From Prauserella marina (GTDB lineage Bacteria; Actinomycetota; Actinomycetes; Mycobacteriales; Pseudonocardiaceae): a DNA stretch of 64,000 nucleotides. Of this stretch, positions 47,657-56,140 are shown one piece after another. Where the stretch lies: contig NZ_CP016353.1 in the NCBI RefSeq assembly GCF_002240355.1, positions 6,115,001 through 6,179,000 on the forward strand. The letters are read 5' to 3'. Position 1 is the first letter of the stretch; every line of letters begins with the position of its first letter. The position numbers were made by a program, and so were the translations under genes. Under the pieces are notes generated by a model that was not told where the DNA came from, ran no database searches, and saw nothing but the letters and a program-made list of their open reading frames with translations.

Positions 47657-48537
47657 GTTTCCGGCAACTTTCGGAAGGCATTCCGGGAGGGACCTGGCTC
47701 GACGATCTCGCTCGCGCCTCGGCGATGGCAGCGCACGCGAAGTTCGAGCGCACGTCCCGCTCCCCGCTGCTGCGGGTGTCGATGCTCGGCTCGACCCAGC
47801 TCGACGCGTACACGTTCTCCGACATCAGCAGGGCGTTGCAGGACGCGACCGCGAAGATCGGCCACATCGTGCGCAACCCGCACGGCGAGATCACCTACGT
47901 GCAGCCCGCCGACAGGGAGAAGGCACCGCTGATCCAGCGGGGCCAGGCCGGAAACGCGATGTTCTTCGGGTTTCCTGAGACCTCCGCGCCGGACGCGCTC
48001 ATCTCGGACGGCATCGAAACCCTCTCCGAACGCGCGGTGAAGGAGCTGTGCGACTTCCTTCCGGCCAACGGCTCCGACGACGGTGCGCTCGACGCCGTGC
48101 TCTTGCAGCGGGACACCGTCCGCAACGCCGTCAGCGACATCGTCAACGCGGTCAGCAAGAACTCCGGCATCGGGCTGTCCCTCATGCCGACAGCCGGCGA
48201 CGAGCTCACCCGCAGCATGACGACGGAGCAGGCCAGGGTTTTGCAGGGCAGCCTGCGAGAGTCGAGGGAAGACGTCGGATACGAGACGGTCACCGGAAGG
48301 CTCGACGGTGTCCGCACGCGGCGCAGGATCTTCTACCTTGAGCGCGACACCGGCAGCACCATCCAGGGCGCGGTCGCTCCCGACCTGCTCGACGAGATCA
48401 AGCTGAACCTCGACCGTCCGGTCACGGCACGCCTGCGGGTCGTCCGCACCACGACCATCGACGGCAGGAGGGGGAGGCCGGTGTACGAGCTGCTGGAGAT
48501 CCACTCCGAGACGAGCCTCTTCGACCAGGACGACTGA
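47653..48537 (+). CDS. Protein of unknown function coupled to the DUF6932-like gene
   Basis: I do not recognise this 294-residue protein. It has no signal peptide or transmembrane helix. The N-terminal third has a helical DNA- or protein-contact-like start (SEGIPGGTWLDDLARASAMAAHAKFE), the middle has mixed alpha/beta sequence with FGFPETSAPDALISDGIETLSERAVKEL, and the C-terminal 80 residues look like a beta barrel (RRRIFYLERDTGSTIQGAV...RARLRVVRTTTIDGRRGRP). The GTG start overlaps the previous stop by 4 bases. A strong terminator hairpin lies 21 bp downstream, so the pair is a closed unit. Confidence 0.65.
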   Translation: MSFRQLSEGIPGGTWLDDLARASAMAAHAKFERTSRSPLLRVSMLGSTQLDAYTFSDISRALQDATAKIGHIVRNPHGEITYVQPADREKAPLIQRGQAGNAMFFGFPETSAPDALISDGIETLSERAVKELCDFLPANGSDDGALDAVLLQRDTVRNAVSDIVNAVSKNSGIGLSLMPTAGDELTRSMTTEQARVLQGSLRESREDVGYETVTGRLDGVRTRRRIFYLERDTGSTIQGAVAPDLLDEIKLNLDRPVTARLRVVRTTTIDGRRGRPVYELLEIHSETSLFDQDD

Positions 48538-48557
48538 GCTTCCAAGGCAAGCCCAGA

Positions 48558-48610
48558 CGAGTACGGCCCCGTGCCATCAGTCCCGATCTGATGGCGCGGG
48601 GCCGTACTCG
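48558..48610 (+). terminator. Strong 23-bp hairpin after the DUF6932-like pair
   Basis: Bases 48558-48580 pair with 48588-48610 (CGAGTACGGCCCCG...) over 23 bp with a single G-U pair and a 7-nt loop. It is 20 bp after the stop at 48537 and is the most stable stem in the window. It most likely ends the transcript of the pair. Confidence 0.85.
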
Positions 48611-48987
48611 GTTCAGCCGTTCGTCCTGACCAACGTGGTGTTAGAGCCCACCCCGAGCGAAGGAGCAACCCGCGCCACGCTGGTCACGACTACCTCATCC
48701 GTAACGTCAATGAGGTGGCGCACACAGTAGCAGGCTGTGTGAGGGCCGCTACAACCACCCCCACACAGCCGGCGACTGATCACTTAGTGTGCGTTTTCTT
48801 AAGTGGCGGAGCCGCTTGGAGCGGGCAAGCAACCCTCTCCGCAGCGGGTTCTGAGGTGGATCCTCGCGAGGACAGCGACGACGTGGTCGGAATACATGCG
48901 GAGACGATCCCGCAGCGAGGAGCCACCTCAGGTTCCGCCACCCGCACCGCCACCCAAACCACTTCCGAAACAGTCCCTACGCGGGGG
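48611..48987. other. Structured 377-bp gap between the DUF6932-like pair and ectD
   Basis: No gene is seen. Several inverted repeats are present: 48733-48741 with 48772-48780 (9 bp), the short AAGTGGC-GGA-GCCGCTT hairpin at 48801-48817 (like 35800-35816), and a long stem 48851-48866 with 48916-48931 (16 bp, one mismatch, about 50 nt loop). They could terminate ectD transcripts or form a non-coding RNA. Confidence 0.5.
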
Positions 48988-49890
48988 TCAGCGCTTCAGC
49001 GGGGTGAAGTCCCGGGCTCCGATGAAGGCGGGCCGGGGCTCAGCCGCCGCGAACGGCTCGACCAGGGCGTTCTCGACGCTGTTGAACACGAGGAAGATGT
49101 TCGACCTCGGGTAGGGCGTGATGTTGCTGCCCGACCCGTGCATGATGTTGGAATCGAAGAACAGCGCGGACCCCGCAGGTCCGGTGAACTGTTCGATCCC
49201 GCACTCGGCGGCGAGCTTCGTGATGTCGTTCTCGCTCGGCACCCCGAGCTTCTGCTCCCTCAGCGAAGCCTTGTAGTGGTTGTCCGGAGTCTCGCCGACG
49301 CACTGCACGAACGTGCGCTGCGAACCCGGCATGACCATCAGGCCGCCGTTGAACGCGTAGTTGTCGGTCAAGGCGATCGAGCAGCTCACGGCTCTCGGGC
49401 GGGGCATCCCGTCTTCGGCATGCCACGTCTCGAAGTCGGAGTGCCAGTAGAAACCCGCACCTTTGAAGCCGGGCATGTAGTTGACCCTGCTCTGGTGGAG
49501 GTAGACATCCGAGCCGAGGACCTGGCTCGCCCTGTCCAGGATGCGAGGATCGCGCGCAAGCTCGCCGATCAACTCGCTGATCTTGTGTACTTCGAAGACG
49601 GACCGGACACTGCCCGATGCTCGCTCGGTGATCACGCGCTCGTCGGTTTTGAGTTCCTCATCCGACGAGAGCCGTACGAGCTCCTGCCAATACCCCTGAA
49701 TTTCGGCGGGGGACAGCAGTCCTTCGATGATCGAGTACCCCTTGGTCTCGTGCGCCGCCAGTTCGGCCGCGTCGAACGGGCCGTCCTGCTCACCGCCCCA
49801 CACCGTCGGTTCCGCCCTGTCGAGAAGCATCGCTTCACCGGCGACACGGGTCGGATAGCTGTCCTCAATCCGGCTCTCTGTGAGAGTCAC
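48988..49890 (-). CDS. ectD: Ectoine hydroxylase
   Basis: The 300-residue Fe(II)/2-oxoglutarate dioxygenase hydroxylates ectoine to 5-hydroxyectoine, a stress protectant. The metal triad is seen in FYWHSDFETWHAEDG (His and Asp) and IMHGSGSN (second His); the EctD core block is intact. The GTG at 49890 has AGGAGG eight bases upstream, better than the longer frame starting at 49914. It is last in ectA-ectB-ectC-ectD, but a terminator-like hairpin separates it from ectC. Confidence 0.95.
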   Translation of the reverse strand: MTLTESRIEDSYPTRVAGEAMLLDRAEPTVWGGEQDGPFDAAELAAHETKGYSIIEGLLSPAEIQGYWQELVRLSSDEELKTDERVITERASGSVRSVFEVHKISELIGELARDPRILDRASQVLGSDVYLHQSRVNYMPGFKGAGFYWHSDFETWHAEDGMPRPRAVSCSIALTDNYAFNGGLMVMPGSQRTFVQCVGETPDNHYKASLREQKLGVPSENDITKLAAECGIEQFTGPAGSALFFDSNIMHGSGSNITPYPRSNIFLVFNSVENALVEPFAAAEPRPAFIGARDFTPLKR

Positions 49891-49946
49891 TTTTACTCGC
49901 CTCCTACGAGCCACTCTTTTGTTTGTCGTATCCCTTCCTGTGGGAA

Positions 49947-49978
49947 AACGGGGCCGGGCTGGCGTGCCCGGCCCCGTT
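49947..49978 (-). terminator. 13-bp hairpin with T-tract between ectC and ectD
   Basis: Bases 49947-49958 (AACGGGGCCGGG) pair with 49967-49978, extended by one pair at the loop (49959/49966). On the minus strand the stem ends in TTTT, so it looks like an intrinsic terminator just after ectC. It would lower ectD expression relative to ectABC or allow separate control. Confidence 0.75.
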
Positions 49979-49982
49979 CAAT

Positions 49983-50390
49983 TCACGAAGCCGCGGGCTC
50001 TTCGTCCTCGACGACCAAGGGGTATACCCCGTTCTCGTCGTGAACCTCGCGTCCGGTGACCGGCGGGTTGAACACACACACGGTCCGCATGTCGGTTCGC
50101 GGGCGAACCTGGTGCTTGTCGTGGTTGTTCAGCAGATACAGCGAACCGGGCTTGAGCTCGTGCGTCTCACCGGTCGCCTTGTCGATGATCTCGCCTTCAC
50201 CTTCGACGATGAAAACCGCCTCGATGTGGTTGGCGTACCAAAAGTCGTTGACGGTACCCGCGTACAGCGTGGTCTCGTGCACCGAGAAGCCGACCCGCTC
50301 TTTGGCGAGAATGATTCGCTTACTGCGCCAGTTGGGCGTCTTGATGTCGGCTTCCGTGTCGGTGATCTCGTCGAGACTGCGGACGATCAA
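49983..50390 (-). CDS. ectC: Ectoine synthase
   Basis: The 135-residue cupin closes N-gamma-acetyl-diaminobutyrate to ectoine. The family pattern [47 protein letters not shown] and [14 protein letters not shown] is complete. The start is a TTG at 50390 with AAGGGA upstream; there is no ATG. It follows ectB by 41 bp. Confidence 0.95.
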   Translation of the reverse strand: MIVRSLDEITDTEADIKTPNWRSKRIILAKERVGFSVHETTLYAGTVNDFWYANHIEAVFIVEGEGEIIDKATGETHELKPGSLYLLNNHDKHQVRPRTDMRTVCVFNPPVTGREVHDENGVYPLVVEDEEPAAS

Positions 50391-50431
50391 AGCTGGTTTC
50401 CCTTCTGCTTTTGTGTGTGTTGCGAATGGAC

Positions 50432-51685
50432 TCAGTGGGAGAGTACGGCCTTGACCGATTCGGAGATGATCTCCAGTCCTTGATCGACTTCGGCTTCCGT
50501 CGTCGTCAGCGAGGGAAGCAGCTTGACGACCTCTCCGTCGGGTCCCGACGTCTCCATCAACAGGCCACGATCGAAAGCAGCCGCACACACCTTGCCCGCG
50601 ACCTCGCCGCTGGTGAACTCCAGTCCCCTCGCCAGTCCCCTGCCCTTGGCGACCAGCTCTGCGGAGGGATACGTCTCGACGAGCTCCTTGAAGACGCTCC
50701 CGACGCGCTCGCCCTTGGCCTTCGTCGACTTCTCCAGCGCGTCGTCGCTCCAGTAGGTACGCAGCGCTTCCGCGGCGGTCACGAACGCGGGGCTGATCCC
50801 GCGGAAGGTGCCGTTGTGCTCGCCGGGCGACCACACGTCGAGCTCGGGCTTGATCAGCGTGATCGCCATCGGAAGGCCATAGCCACTGATCGACTTCGAA
50901 AGGCAGATCATGTCCGGCTCGATGCCGGCTTCCTCGAAGCTGAAGAACGGCCCCGTCCTCCCACAGCCCATCTGGACGTCGTCGAGAATGAGCAGGATGC
51001 CGTGCCGCTTGCACAGCTCGGAAAGGCCCTGCAACCACTCCAGCCTCGCCGCGTTGATGCCGCCCTCACCCTGAACGGTCTCCACGATGACCGCGGCAGG
51101 CTCGTTCAGACCGCTTCCCGAGTCCTCAAGCAATCGCTCGAAGTACAGGAAGTCGGGGTAGGCGCCGTCGAAGTAGCGGTCGTACGGCATCGGGGTCGCG
51201 TGCACGAGCGGAATACCGGCGCCGCCCCGCTTCATCGAGTTCCCGGTCACCGAGAGCGCGCCGAGGGTCATGCCGTGGAACGCGTTGGTGAAGTTGATGA
51301 CCGACTCCCTGCCGGTCACCTTGCGAGCGAGCTTGAGCGCCGCCTCGACCGCGTTCGCGCCACCGGGGCCAGGGAAAATGACCTTGTATTCCATGGAGCG
51401 CGGCTTGAGAATCGTCTCGCTGAGCGCTTCGAGGAAATCGCGCTTCGCGACGGTGTACATGTCGAGCGCGTGAGTGACGCCGTCACGGGAAATGTAATCG
51501 ATCAGCGCCTTTTTCAGCACCGGATTGTTGTGGCCATAGTTGAGCGCACCGGCACCGGCGAAGAAGTCAAGGTAACCTTTACCGTCTTCCGAGTAGAGCC
51601 AACTGCCTTGCGCTCGATCGAACACCACGGGCCAGCCTCGGCTGTAGCTCCGCACTTCCGATTCGAGCGTTTCGAAGATGCTCAC
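50432..51685 (-). CDS. ectB: Diaminobutyrate-2-oxoglutarate transaminase
   Basis: The 417-residue PLP-dependent class III aminotransferase converts aspartate semialdehyde to 2,4-diaminobutyrate, the first step of ectoine synthesis. It shows [26 protein letters not shown], the PLP-binding aspartate in [15 protein letters not shown] and the Schiff-base Lys in [18 protein letters not shown] start; between ectA and ectC. Confidence 0.97.
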   Translation of the reverse strand: MSIFETLESEVRSYSRGWPVVFDRAQGSWLYSEDGKGYLDFFAGAGALNYGHNNPVLKKALIDYISRDGVTHALDMYTVAKRDFLEALSETILKPRSMEYKVIFPGPGGANAVEAALKLARKVTGRESVINFTNAFHGMTLGALSVTGNSMKRGGAGIPLVHATPMPYDRYFDGAYPDFLYFERLLEDSGSGLNEPAAVIVETVQGEGGINAARLEWLQGLSELCKRHGILLILDDVQMGCGRTGPFFSFEEAGIEPDMICLSKSISGYGLPMAITLIKPELDVWSPGEHNGTFRGISPAFVTAAEALRTYWSDDALEKSTKAKGERVGSVFKELVETYPSAELVAKGRGLARGLEFTSGEVAGKVCAAAFDRGLLMETSGPDGEVVKLLPSLTTTEAEVDQGLEIISESVKAVLSH

Positions 51686-51752
51686 CTTGCTCCGTCTCCT
51701 GCTTTATAGGGCGAATTGTCGCTCATCGCGTTGGAACTTATCGCGCTGACTA

Positions 51753-52286
51753 TCAGGCACGCTTGAGTGGACCGATATGAAATAGGTCTTCCCGCTCATG
51801 CGTATCCGGAAAATCGTCGGCCGCAAGTAGCGGCGAGCGTTCCAACGTGGCTTCCCAGCGCTTGGCGAATGACTCGAACAACCGGATCGAAGCCTCGTTG
51901 TCGGGCGTGATCGTCGTGTCGAGGTACCGCACTCCCTCGTCCGCGAGGCGCGCGAAAAGGGCATCGAGCATCTTGCCCGCGAGCCCTCGTCCTCGCTGAC
52001 TGTCATCGACGGCGACCTGCCATACCAGCGCCGCGTCGGCGACAGCGGGCCTGCGGTAGCCGATGACGAAGCCCACAGTTTTTCCGTCGACTCTCGCGAC
52101 AACCGAGGTGTCCGCGAAATCAAGACACCACAGCACGTAAGCGTAAGACGAGTTGAGATCCAGCTTTTTCGAATCACGTGCTATTCGCCATAGCGCGGCG
52201 CCGTCTGCTTTTGAAGGCGATTCGATCACGACGTGACCAGCAGAGCCAGCACCATCCGCCGATTGATTATCGCCGTTGGCACGCAT
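51753..52286 (-). CDS. ectA: Diaminobutyrate acetyltransferase
   Basis: The 177-residue GNAT-fold enzyme acetylates the gamma-amino group of diaminobutyrate. It contains the GNAT acetyl-CoA motif QVAVDDSQRGRGLAGKML and EctA blocks (LDLNSSYAYVLWCLDF, YLDTTITPDNEASIRLF). The ATG at 52286 has GGAAAG at proper spacing; upstream ATG (52304) and TTG (52310) in frame are alternatives. It is first in the ect operon. Confidence 0.93.
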   Translation of the reverse strand: MRANGDNQSADGAGSAGHVVIESPSKADGAALWRIARDSKKLDLNSSYAYVLWCLDFADTSVVARVDGKTVGFVIGYRRPAVADAALVWQVAVDDSQRGRGLAGKMLDALFARLADEGVRYLDTTITPDNEASIRLFESFAKRWEATLERSPLLAADDFPDTHEREDLFHIGPLKRA

Positions 52287-52639
52287 TGAGTGCTTTCCGG
52301 ACATATTCAAGCAACGTAACAGAGTGCGTTACTCGATTCAGCCCAGCGCCGTCACAGCATGGCGACCTACCTGCAATGACTCAGAAACACCTGTGAGAAT
52401 GCCGACAGAAAGGTACCGATCATGCCCTGACCTGTGATAATGAAGCGCAGAACAGATCGCCGCTGACTAATCCAGCGCCCGCTTGCACGTTAGTGGCAGC
52501 GGACTTCATACGCGAGAGGGCAGTCGGACGAACACTGTGTGTCAGCGTCCGTTTGGTGAGGATTTCACTGAATGTTTCCGCGTTGCCATCACACCTCGGC
52601 ACGATCGTCGGGTCACATTGACGAACACTGGGAGTCGAA
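52287..52639. promoter_or_regulatory. Divergent control region between ectA and the GDPD gene
   Basis: This 353-bp gap has no gene. Near ectA an inverted pair GTAAC (52316-52320) and GTTAC (52328-52332) frames an AGAGTGC centre, a possible operator for the ect genes. The remainder is of lower GC than its neighbours, with TGATAAT-like boxes near 52436. Promoters for both directions are expected here. Confidence 0.45.
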
Positions 52640-53926
52640 GTGGGTCAACGTTCGCGCGCCCTTGGCAGGGTGGCGGCAACTGTAACACTCGTCACGGCGT
52701 CCGTCGCGGGGGTGATCGTCGGAACGACCGCGCTCGGCCGCGGTACTCCCGAGGCCGTCGAAGCAACCGAAGCCGCACGGCAACCGAACCGGGGCCACGC
52801 CATCGTCACCGCGCACAGAGGCTCACCAGGTCTGGCGCCGGAGGAGACCGTCGCGAGTTACCGGCAGGCACTGTCGGAAGGCGCCGATGTCCTCGAAGGA
52901 GACGTCCAGCTCACGGCTGACGGCGAACTGGTCCTCGTTCACGACGACACTCTGGAACGTACGACCGACGTCGAAACCGTCTTTCCCGAACGCGCACCGT
53001 GGCGAGTCGGCCAGTTCACCCTCGCCGAGCTCAAACGACTCGACGCCGGATCGTGGTTCCACCCCAGGTTCGCCGGAGAACGCGTTCCCACCGTCGCCGA
53101 ACTGCTGCGGACCAACAGGGGAAAGGTAGGGCTCACCCTTGAGCTGAAGGCGCCGGAGAACAGCGAGGGCGTCGCGACGAAACTCGCGAGGGAACTGAAG
53201 GCGGCCGGACTCGCCGACGGTGCCGTGCTGCGTTCCGGCGCCTACCGCGTCATGGTGCACTCGCGCGACGAGGGAGCGCTCAAGGAATTCCACCGGACCG
53301 CGCCCAAGGTGCAGCTCGCGGTGTTGACCGGGGGCAGGATGCTCGACGACGCCGAGCTCGACCGGCTGGCGGACTGGACGATCGGGGTCTTCGCGCATCC
53401 GAGGGTCACCGGCGCCGCCGACGTCGAAAGGGCACACTCGCGTGGCCTGCGCGTGATCAGTGACCCCGTCGACAGTCCATCCCAGATCGAGATGGCCTCC
53501 CTACAGGGCTACGACTGGATCGTGACGAACTTCCCCTCGACCGCACGAAGGGTCACCGAGGGCAAGAAGCCCTTCCCCCACGCGAACGGCATCGTCGTGG
53601 ACCACGTGTTCCCCAATCCGAGCGGTGACGACGTGCAGCCGGAAACCGGCGAGCACGTGACCCTGCGCAACGCCACCCGCAAGCCGATCGACGTCAGCGG
53701 CTACCACCTTCGCGACCAGGCGACGAATCTGCTGCGCATCGGTGAGGGATACGTGCTGAGGCCAGGCAGCCTGCTGCGGGTGTACGTCGGGCCGGGAACC
53801 AACACCGGCGACGCCTACTACAACGGGTTGACGACGGGATTCCTCAACAACACCGGCGGCGACACCGTTTCCGTGTACGACCCGCGGCACAAGCTGCTCG
53901 ACAGCTTCTCCTACATCGTGCCCTGA
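52640..53926 (+). CDS. Secreted glycerophosphodiester phosphodiesterase with lamin-tail domain
   Basis: The 428-residue protein has a signal peptide (VAATVTLVTASVAGVIVGTTALG), a GDPD catalytic domain (AHRGSPGLAPEETVASYRQAL, LEGDVQLTADGELVLVHDDTLERTTD with the metal-binding Glu/Asp and His) and a C-terminal lamin-tail domain (about 320-428: GDDVQPETGEHVTLRNATRKPIDVSGYHLRDQA). GDPDs release alcohols from glycerophosphodiesters; the lamin-tail domain is often extracellular in bacteria. GTG start after GGAG. Confidence 0.9.
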   Translation: MGQRSRALGRVAATVTLVTASVAGVIVGTTALGRGTPEAVEATEAARQPNRGHAIVTAHRGSPGLAPEETVASYRQALSEGADVLEGDVQLTADGELVLVHDDTLERTTDVETVFPERAPWRVGQFTLAELKRLDAGSWFHPRFAGERVPTVAELLRTNRGKVGLTLELKAPENSEGVATKLARELKAAGLADGAVLRSGAYRVMVHSRDEGALKEFHRTAPKVQLAVLTGGRMLDDAELDRLADWTIGVFAHPRVTGAADVERAHSRGLRVISDPVDSPSQIEMASLQGYDWIVTNFPSTARRVTEGKKPFPHANGIVVDHVFPNPSGDDVQPETGEHVTLRNATRKPIDVSGYHLRDQATNLLRIGEGYVLRPGSLLRVYVGPGTNTGDAYYNGLTTGFLNNTGGDTVSVYDPRHKLLDSFSYIVP

Positions 53927-53935
53927 GACGCCTGA

Positions 53936-53961
53936 TGGTGGGACCGGCACCGGTCCCACCA
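53936..53961. terminator. 12-bp hairpin between GDPD and HxlR genes
   Basis: TGGTGGGACCGG (53936-53947) pairs with 53950-53961 around a very small centre; it sits between convergent stops at 53926 and 53963. It is a probable shared terminator. Confidence 0.7.
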
Positions 53962-53962
53962 C

Positions 53963-54292
53963 TCACGGAAGTGCCTCAAGCCGGTCCATGTTCTCCTCGC
54001 CCCACTCACCGAGCGGAGCGAGTGCGGTGATGAGCGAGCGACCGAAGTCGGTCAGCGAATACTCCACCTTCGGCGGCACCTGATGATGGACCTCGCGGTG
54101 CACCAGGCCGCTTGCCTCCAGCTCCCGGAGTTGCAGGATCAGCACCCGCTCGCTGATCCCGGACACCGTCCGGCGCAACTCCCCGAATCGCAGCGGTCCT
54201 TCGCCGAGCCAGAAGAGGATCAGCCCCTTCCACTTGCCTCCCATGACGTCGATCGCGGCGTCGAGCCCGCAGGTGTAGCTCCGCTTCTTCAT
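53963..54292 (-). CDS. HxlR-family transcriptional regulator
   Basis: The 109-residue winged-helix protein has the HxlR pattern with an N-terminal Cys (MKKRSYTCGLDAAIDVMGGKWKGLILFWLGEGPLRFGELRRTV) and RVLILQLRELEASGLVHREVH. HxlR/YodB/HypR members sense quinones, aldehydes or disulfide stress through that Cys. An upstream extension in frame is a shadow of the divergent gene; MKKR is the natural start. It is divergent from an imine-reductase-like enzyme across a palindromic operator. Confidence 0.88.
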   Translation of the reverse strand: MKKRSYTCGLDAAIDVMGGKWKGLILFWLGEGPLRFGELRRTVSGISERVLILQLRELEASGLVHREVHHQVPPKVEYSLTDFGRSLITALAPLGEWGEENMDRLEALP

Positions 54293-54313
54293 CGCGCTCC
54301 CTGACAAAAATGT

Positions 54314-54340
54314 AAGTACCCGACAAAATTGTCGGTACTT
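54314..54340. promoter_or_regulatory. Palindromic HxlR operator
   Basis: AAGTACC-C-GACAA at 54314-54326 is mirrored by TTGTC-GGTACTT at 54329-54340: 12-bp arms with one extra base. It lies 22 bp before the HxlR start and covers the likely promoters of both divergent genes. Arms with AAGTAC/GTACTT resemble HxlR-family sites. Confidence 0.7.
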
Positions 54341-54412
54341 GCAGAAAAGTTTGCTCCCTCGCAGGCTGAAAAGGCAACCGACGATCTCCCGCTTTCGAAC
54401 AGGGGCAAACGT

Positions 54413-55291
54413 ATGACCGGGCAACACCCCGTGACGGTGATCGGACTCGGCTCGATGGGCACGGCACTCGCCGAGGCATTCGTCGATGCCGGACACCCGA
54501 CCACCGTCTGGAACAGAACCGCCGCGAAGGCCGCGCCGCTGGTGGCCAGAGGCGCTCTTCACGCGCGCACGATGAACAAGGCGATCACGGCGAGCCCGCT
54601 GGTCATCACCTGCCTGACCTCGTACGAGGACACCATCGACGCCATGGGGCCCGCGGCTGCCGCGCTCGAAGGGCGCGCGCTGGTGGCGCTCAACAGCGGC
54701 TCACCGGCCGCGGCGAGGAACATGGCCGAATGGGCGCACGGACACGGCGCGCGCTACCTCGACGGGGCGGTCAAGAACGTGCCATCCGCGGTTGGCGCCA
54801 AAGACACCCTGCTCTACTACGGCGGCGACGAGAGTGTCTTCACCGAGTTCGAATCGACGCTGCGAGTGCTCGGTGGCGACACCGTCCACCTCGGCGCGGA
54901 GGTGGACCTCGCCGCGCTGTACGAGATGGCGGTGGGAAGCACGCTGCTACCAGCGCTCGTCGGCTTCTTCCAGGGTGCCGCCGCCATGCAAGCCCGCGGC
55001 CTCACGGCGGCTTCGATGGTCAGGTACAGCGCGAAGTGGTTCGAGATGATCAGTGCGATCCTTCCCGGATTCGCCGAGGAGATCGACAGCGGTGACTACG
55101 GCAAAGCCGCCTCCTCCGTGAACCTCTTCCACTCCTCCATCGCCCAGGACGAGGAGTTCGCGAAGGAGGCAAATCTCGACACGGCCTGGCACAAGCCTTT
55201 TCACGACCTCCTCGAACGCGCCGTCGAAGCAGGTCACGGCAACCACAGCATCTCCGCGTTGACGGAAGTTCTCAAAAGCCGGACGGCCTAG
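54413..55291 (+). CDS. NAD(P)-dependent oxidoreductase, imine-reductase-like
   Basis: The 292-residue protein has an N-terminal Rossmann domain (VTVIGLGSMGTALAEAFVDAGHPTTVWNRT) of the 6-phosphogluconate/beta-hydroxyacid dehydrogenase superfamily and a helical C-terminal dimerisation domain. The Thr-Val-Trp-Asn-Arg-Thr pattern suggests NADPH preference, and DLAALYEMAVGS matches the region with the catalytic residue in imine reductases/reductive aminases. The ATG at 54413 follows AGGGGC. Regulated by the divergent HxlR protein; likely involved in detoxification. Confidence 0.8.
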   Translation: MTGQHPVTVIGLGSMGTALAEAFVDAGHPTTVWNRTAAKAAPLVARGALHARTMNKAITASPLVITCLTSYEDTIDAMGPAAAALEGRALVALNSGSPAAARNMAEWAHGHGARYLDGAVKNVPSAVGAKDTLLYYGGDESVFTEFESTLRVLGGDTVHLGAEVDLAALYEMAVGSTLLPALVGFFQGAAAMQARGLTAASMVRYSAKWFEMISAILPGFAEEIDSGDYGKAASSVNLFHSSIAQDEEFAKEANLDTAWHKPFHDLLERAVEAGHGNHSISALTEVLKSRTA

Positions 55292-55347
55292 CGCTTCCGA
55301 AAATTCACCTTGACATCAAGTGAAGTCGATGTTCGAAGGTGGGTGTC

Positions 55348-55652
55348 ATGAGCACCGACATCGAAACGCAGTCCACCCAAGGCGACATCGCGGCGATCAA
55401 AAAGGTCGTAGCCATCGCCGAGCACGCACAGAACAACGAGCTCCCCGACGAGTTCCTCAGCCTGTTCAGGCACGACGCGATCTGGACAACAGGCGGGGGC
55501 AAACGACTTTACGGCCTCGACGCGATCGCGACCTTCACCCGCCAGGTGCTTCCCGGCGGGGCAGTCCGCTGTGGGTGATGGCGAAAGAAGAGGGGCGATG
55601 GCTGCTCACGGCCTGCCAGAACATCGGCGTGCTCGACGACACGGACGACTGA
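55348..55652 (+). pseudogene. SnoaL-like (SgcJ/EcaC family) gene with internal deletion
   Basis: The first 77 codons read STDIETQSTQGDIAAIKKVV...TFTRQVLPGG in one frame, typical of the N-terminal half of SgcJ/EcaC SnoaL-like proteins. Translation then ends at 55578 because the C-terminal segment (SPLWVMAKEEGRWLLTACQNIGVLDDTDD) continues in a different frame from about 55560. The middle strands expected between the halves (about 40 residues) are missing. This is a decayed gene, or an assembly error. Confidence 0.75.
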
Positions 55653-55734
55653 TCTCCCGCCGACTCGGCCCACCGATGAGTTCGACCGGTGCCGGACGTA
55701 TGAGTTGATACTCGTACCGAAGGATTGGAGCACC

Positions 55735-56136
55735 ATGTCCCCGCTCGCCGTCACCCTCCCCATCGCCGACCGCCATCGCGCGATGGACTTCTACCGCGAC
55801 GTTCTCGGCTTCGACCCGATCGGGGAGCCTGCCGAGGACGGCGTTCCCGAGCCATTGAGTTTTCGGCTCGGGGAGGGCGTCGAACTGACGCTCATTCCGA
55901 CGGGAGGCTTCGGCTGGGTGCTCGGCGAGCGCGAAGTCGCGGAGCGCGGGGTCAGTGAATGCCTGTTCACCATGACGGTCGCTGACGAGGCCGAGGTCGT
56001 CGAGGTCATCGAGCGGGTGCGGCAAGCGGGTGGCGAAGTTCTCGGTGAGCCTGCCTCGCGGCCGTGGGGCTACGAGGCCACGTGCACCGACCTCGACGGC
56101 CATGTGTGGCAGGTGCTCGCCGCCCCCGCGACGTGA
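55735..56136 (+). CDS. VOC (glyoxalase/bleomycin-resistance) protein
   Basis: The 133-residue protein has two beta-alpha-beta-beta-beta modules of the VOC fold: AVTLPIADRHRAMDFYRDVLGF, and FTMTVADEAEVVEVIERVRQAGGEVLGEPASRPWGYEATCTDLDGHVWQV. The C-terminal Glu/His metal-type positions are partly kept. Such proteins act in resistance or small-molecule metabolism; the substrate is unknown. ATG at 55735 with GGAG upstream. Confidence 0.85.
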   Translation: MSPLAVTLPIADRHRAMDFYRDVLGFDPIGEPAEDGVPEPLSFRLGEGVELTLIPTGGFGWVLGEREVAERGVSECLFTMTVADEAEVVEVIERVRQAGGEVLGEPASRPWGYEATCTDLDGHVWQVLAAPAT

Positions 56137-56140
56137 ACGG

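Noticed and set aside
48611-48720. A tRNA-like stretch downstream of the hairpin
   Set aside because: No cloverleaf with a T-arm GGTTCGAATCC-type sequence could be built.
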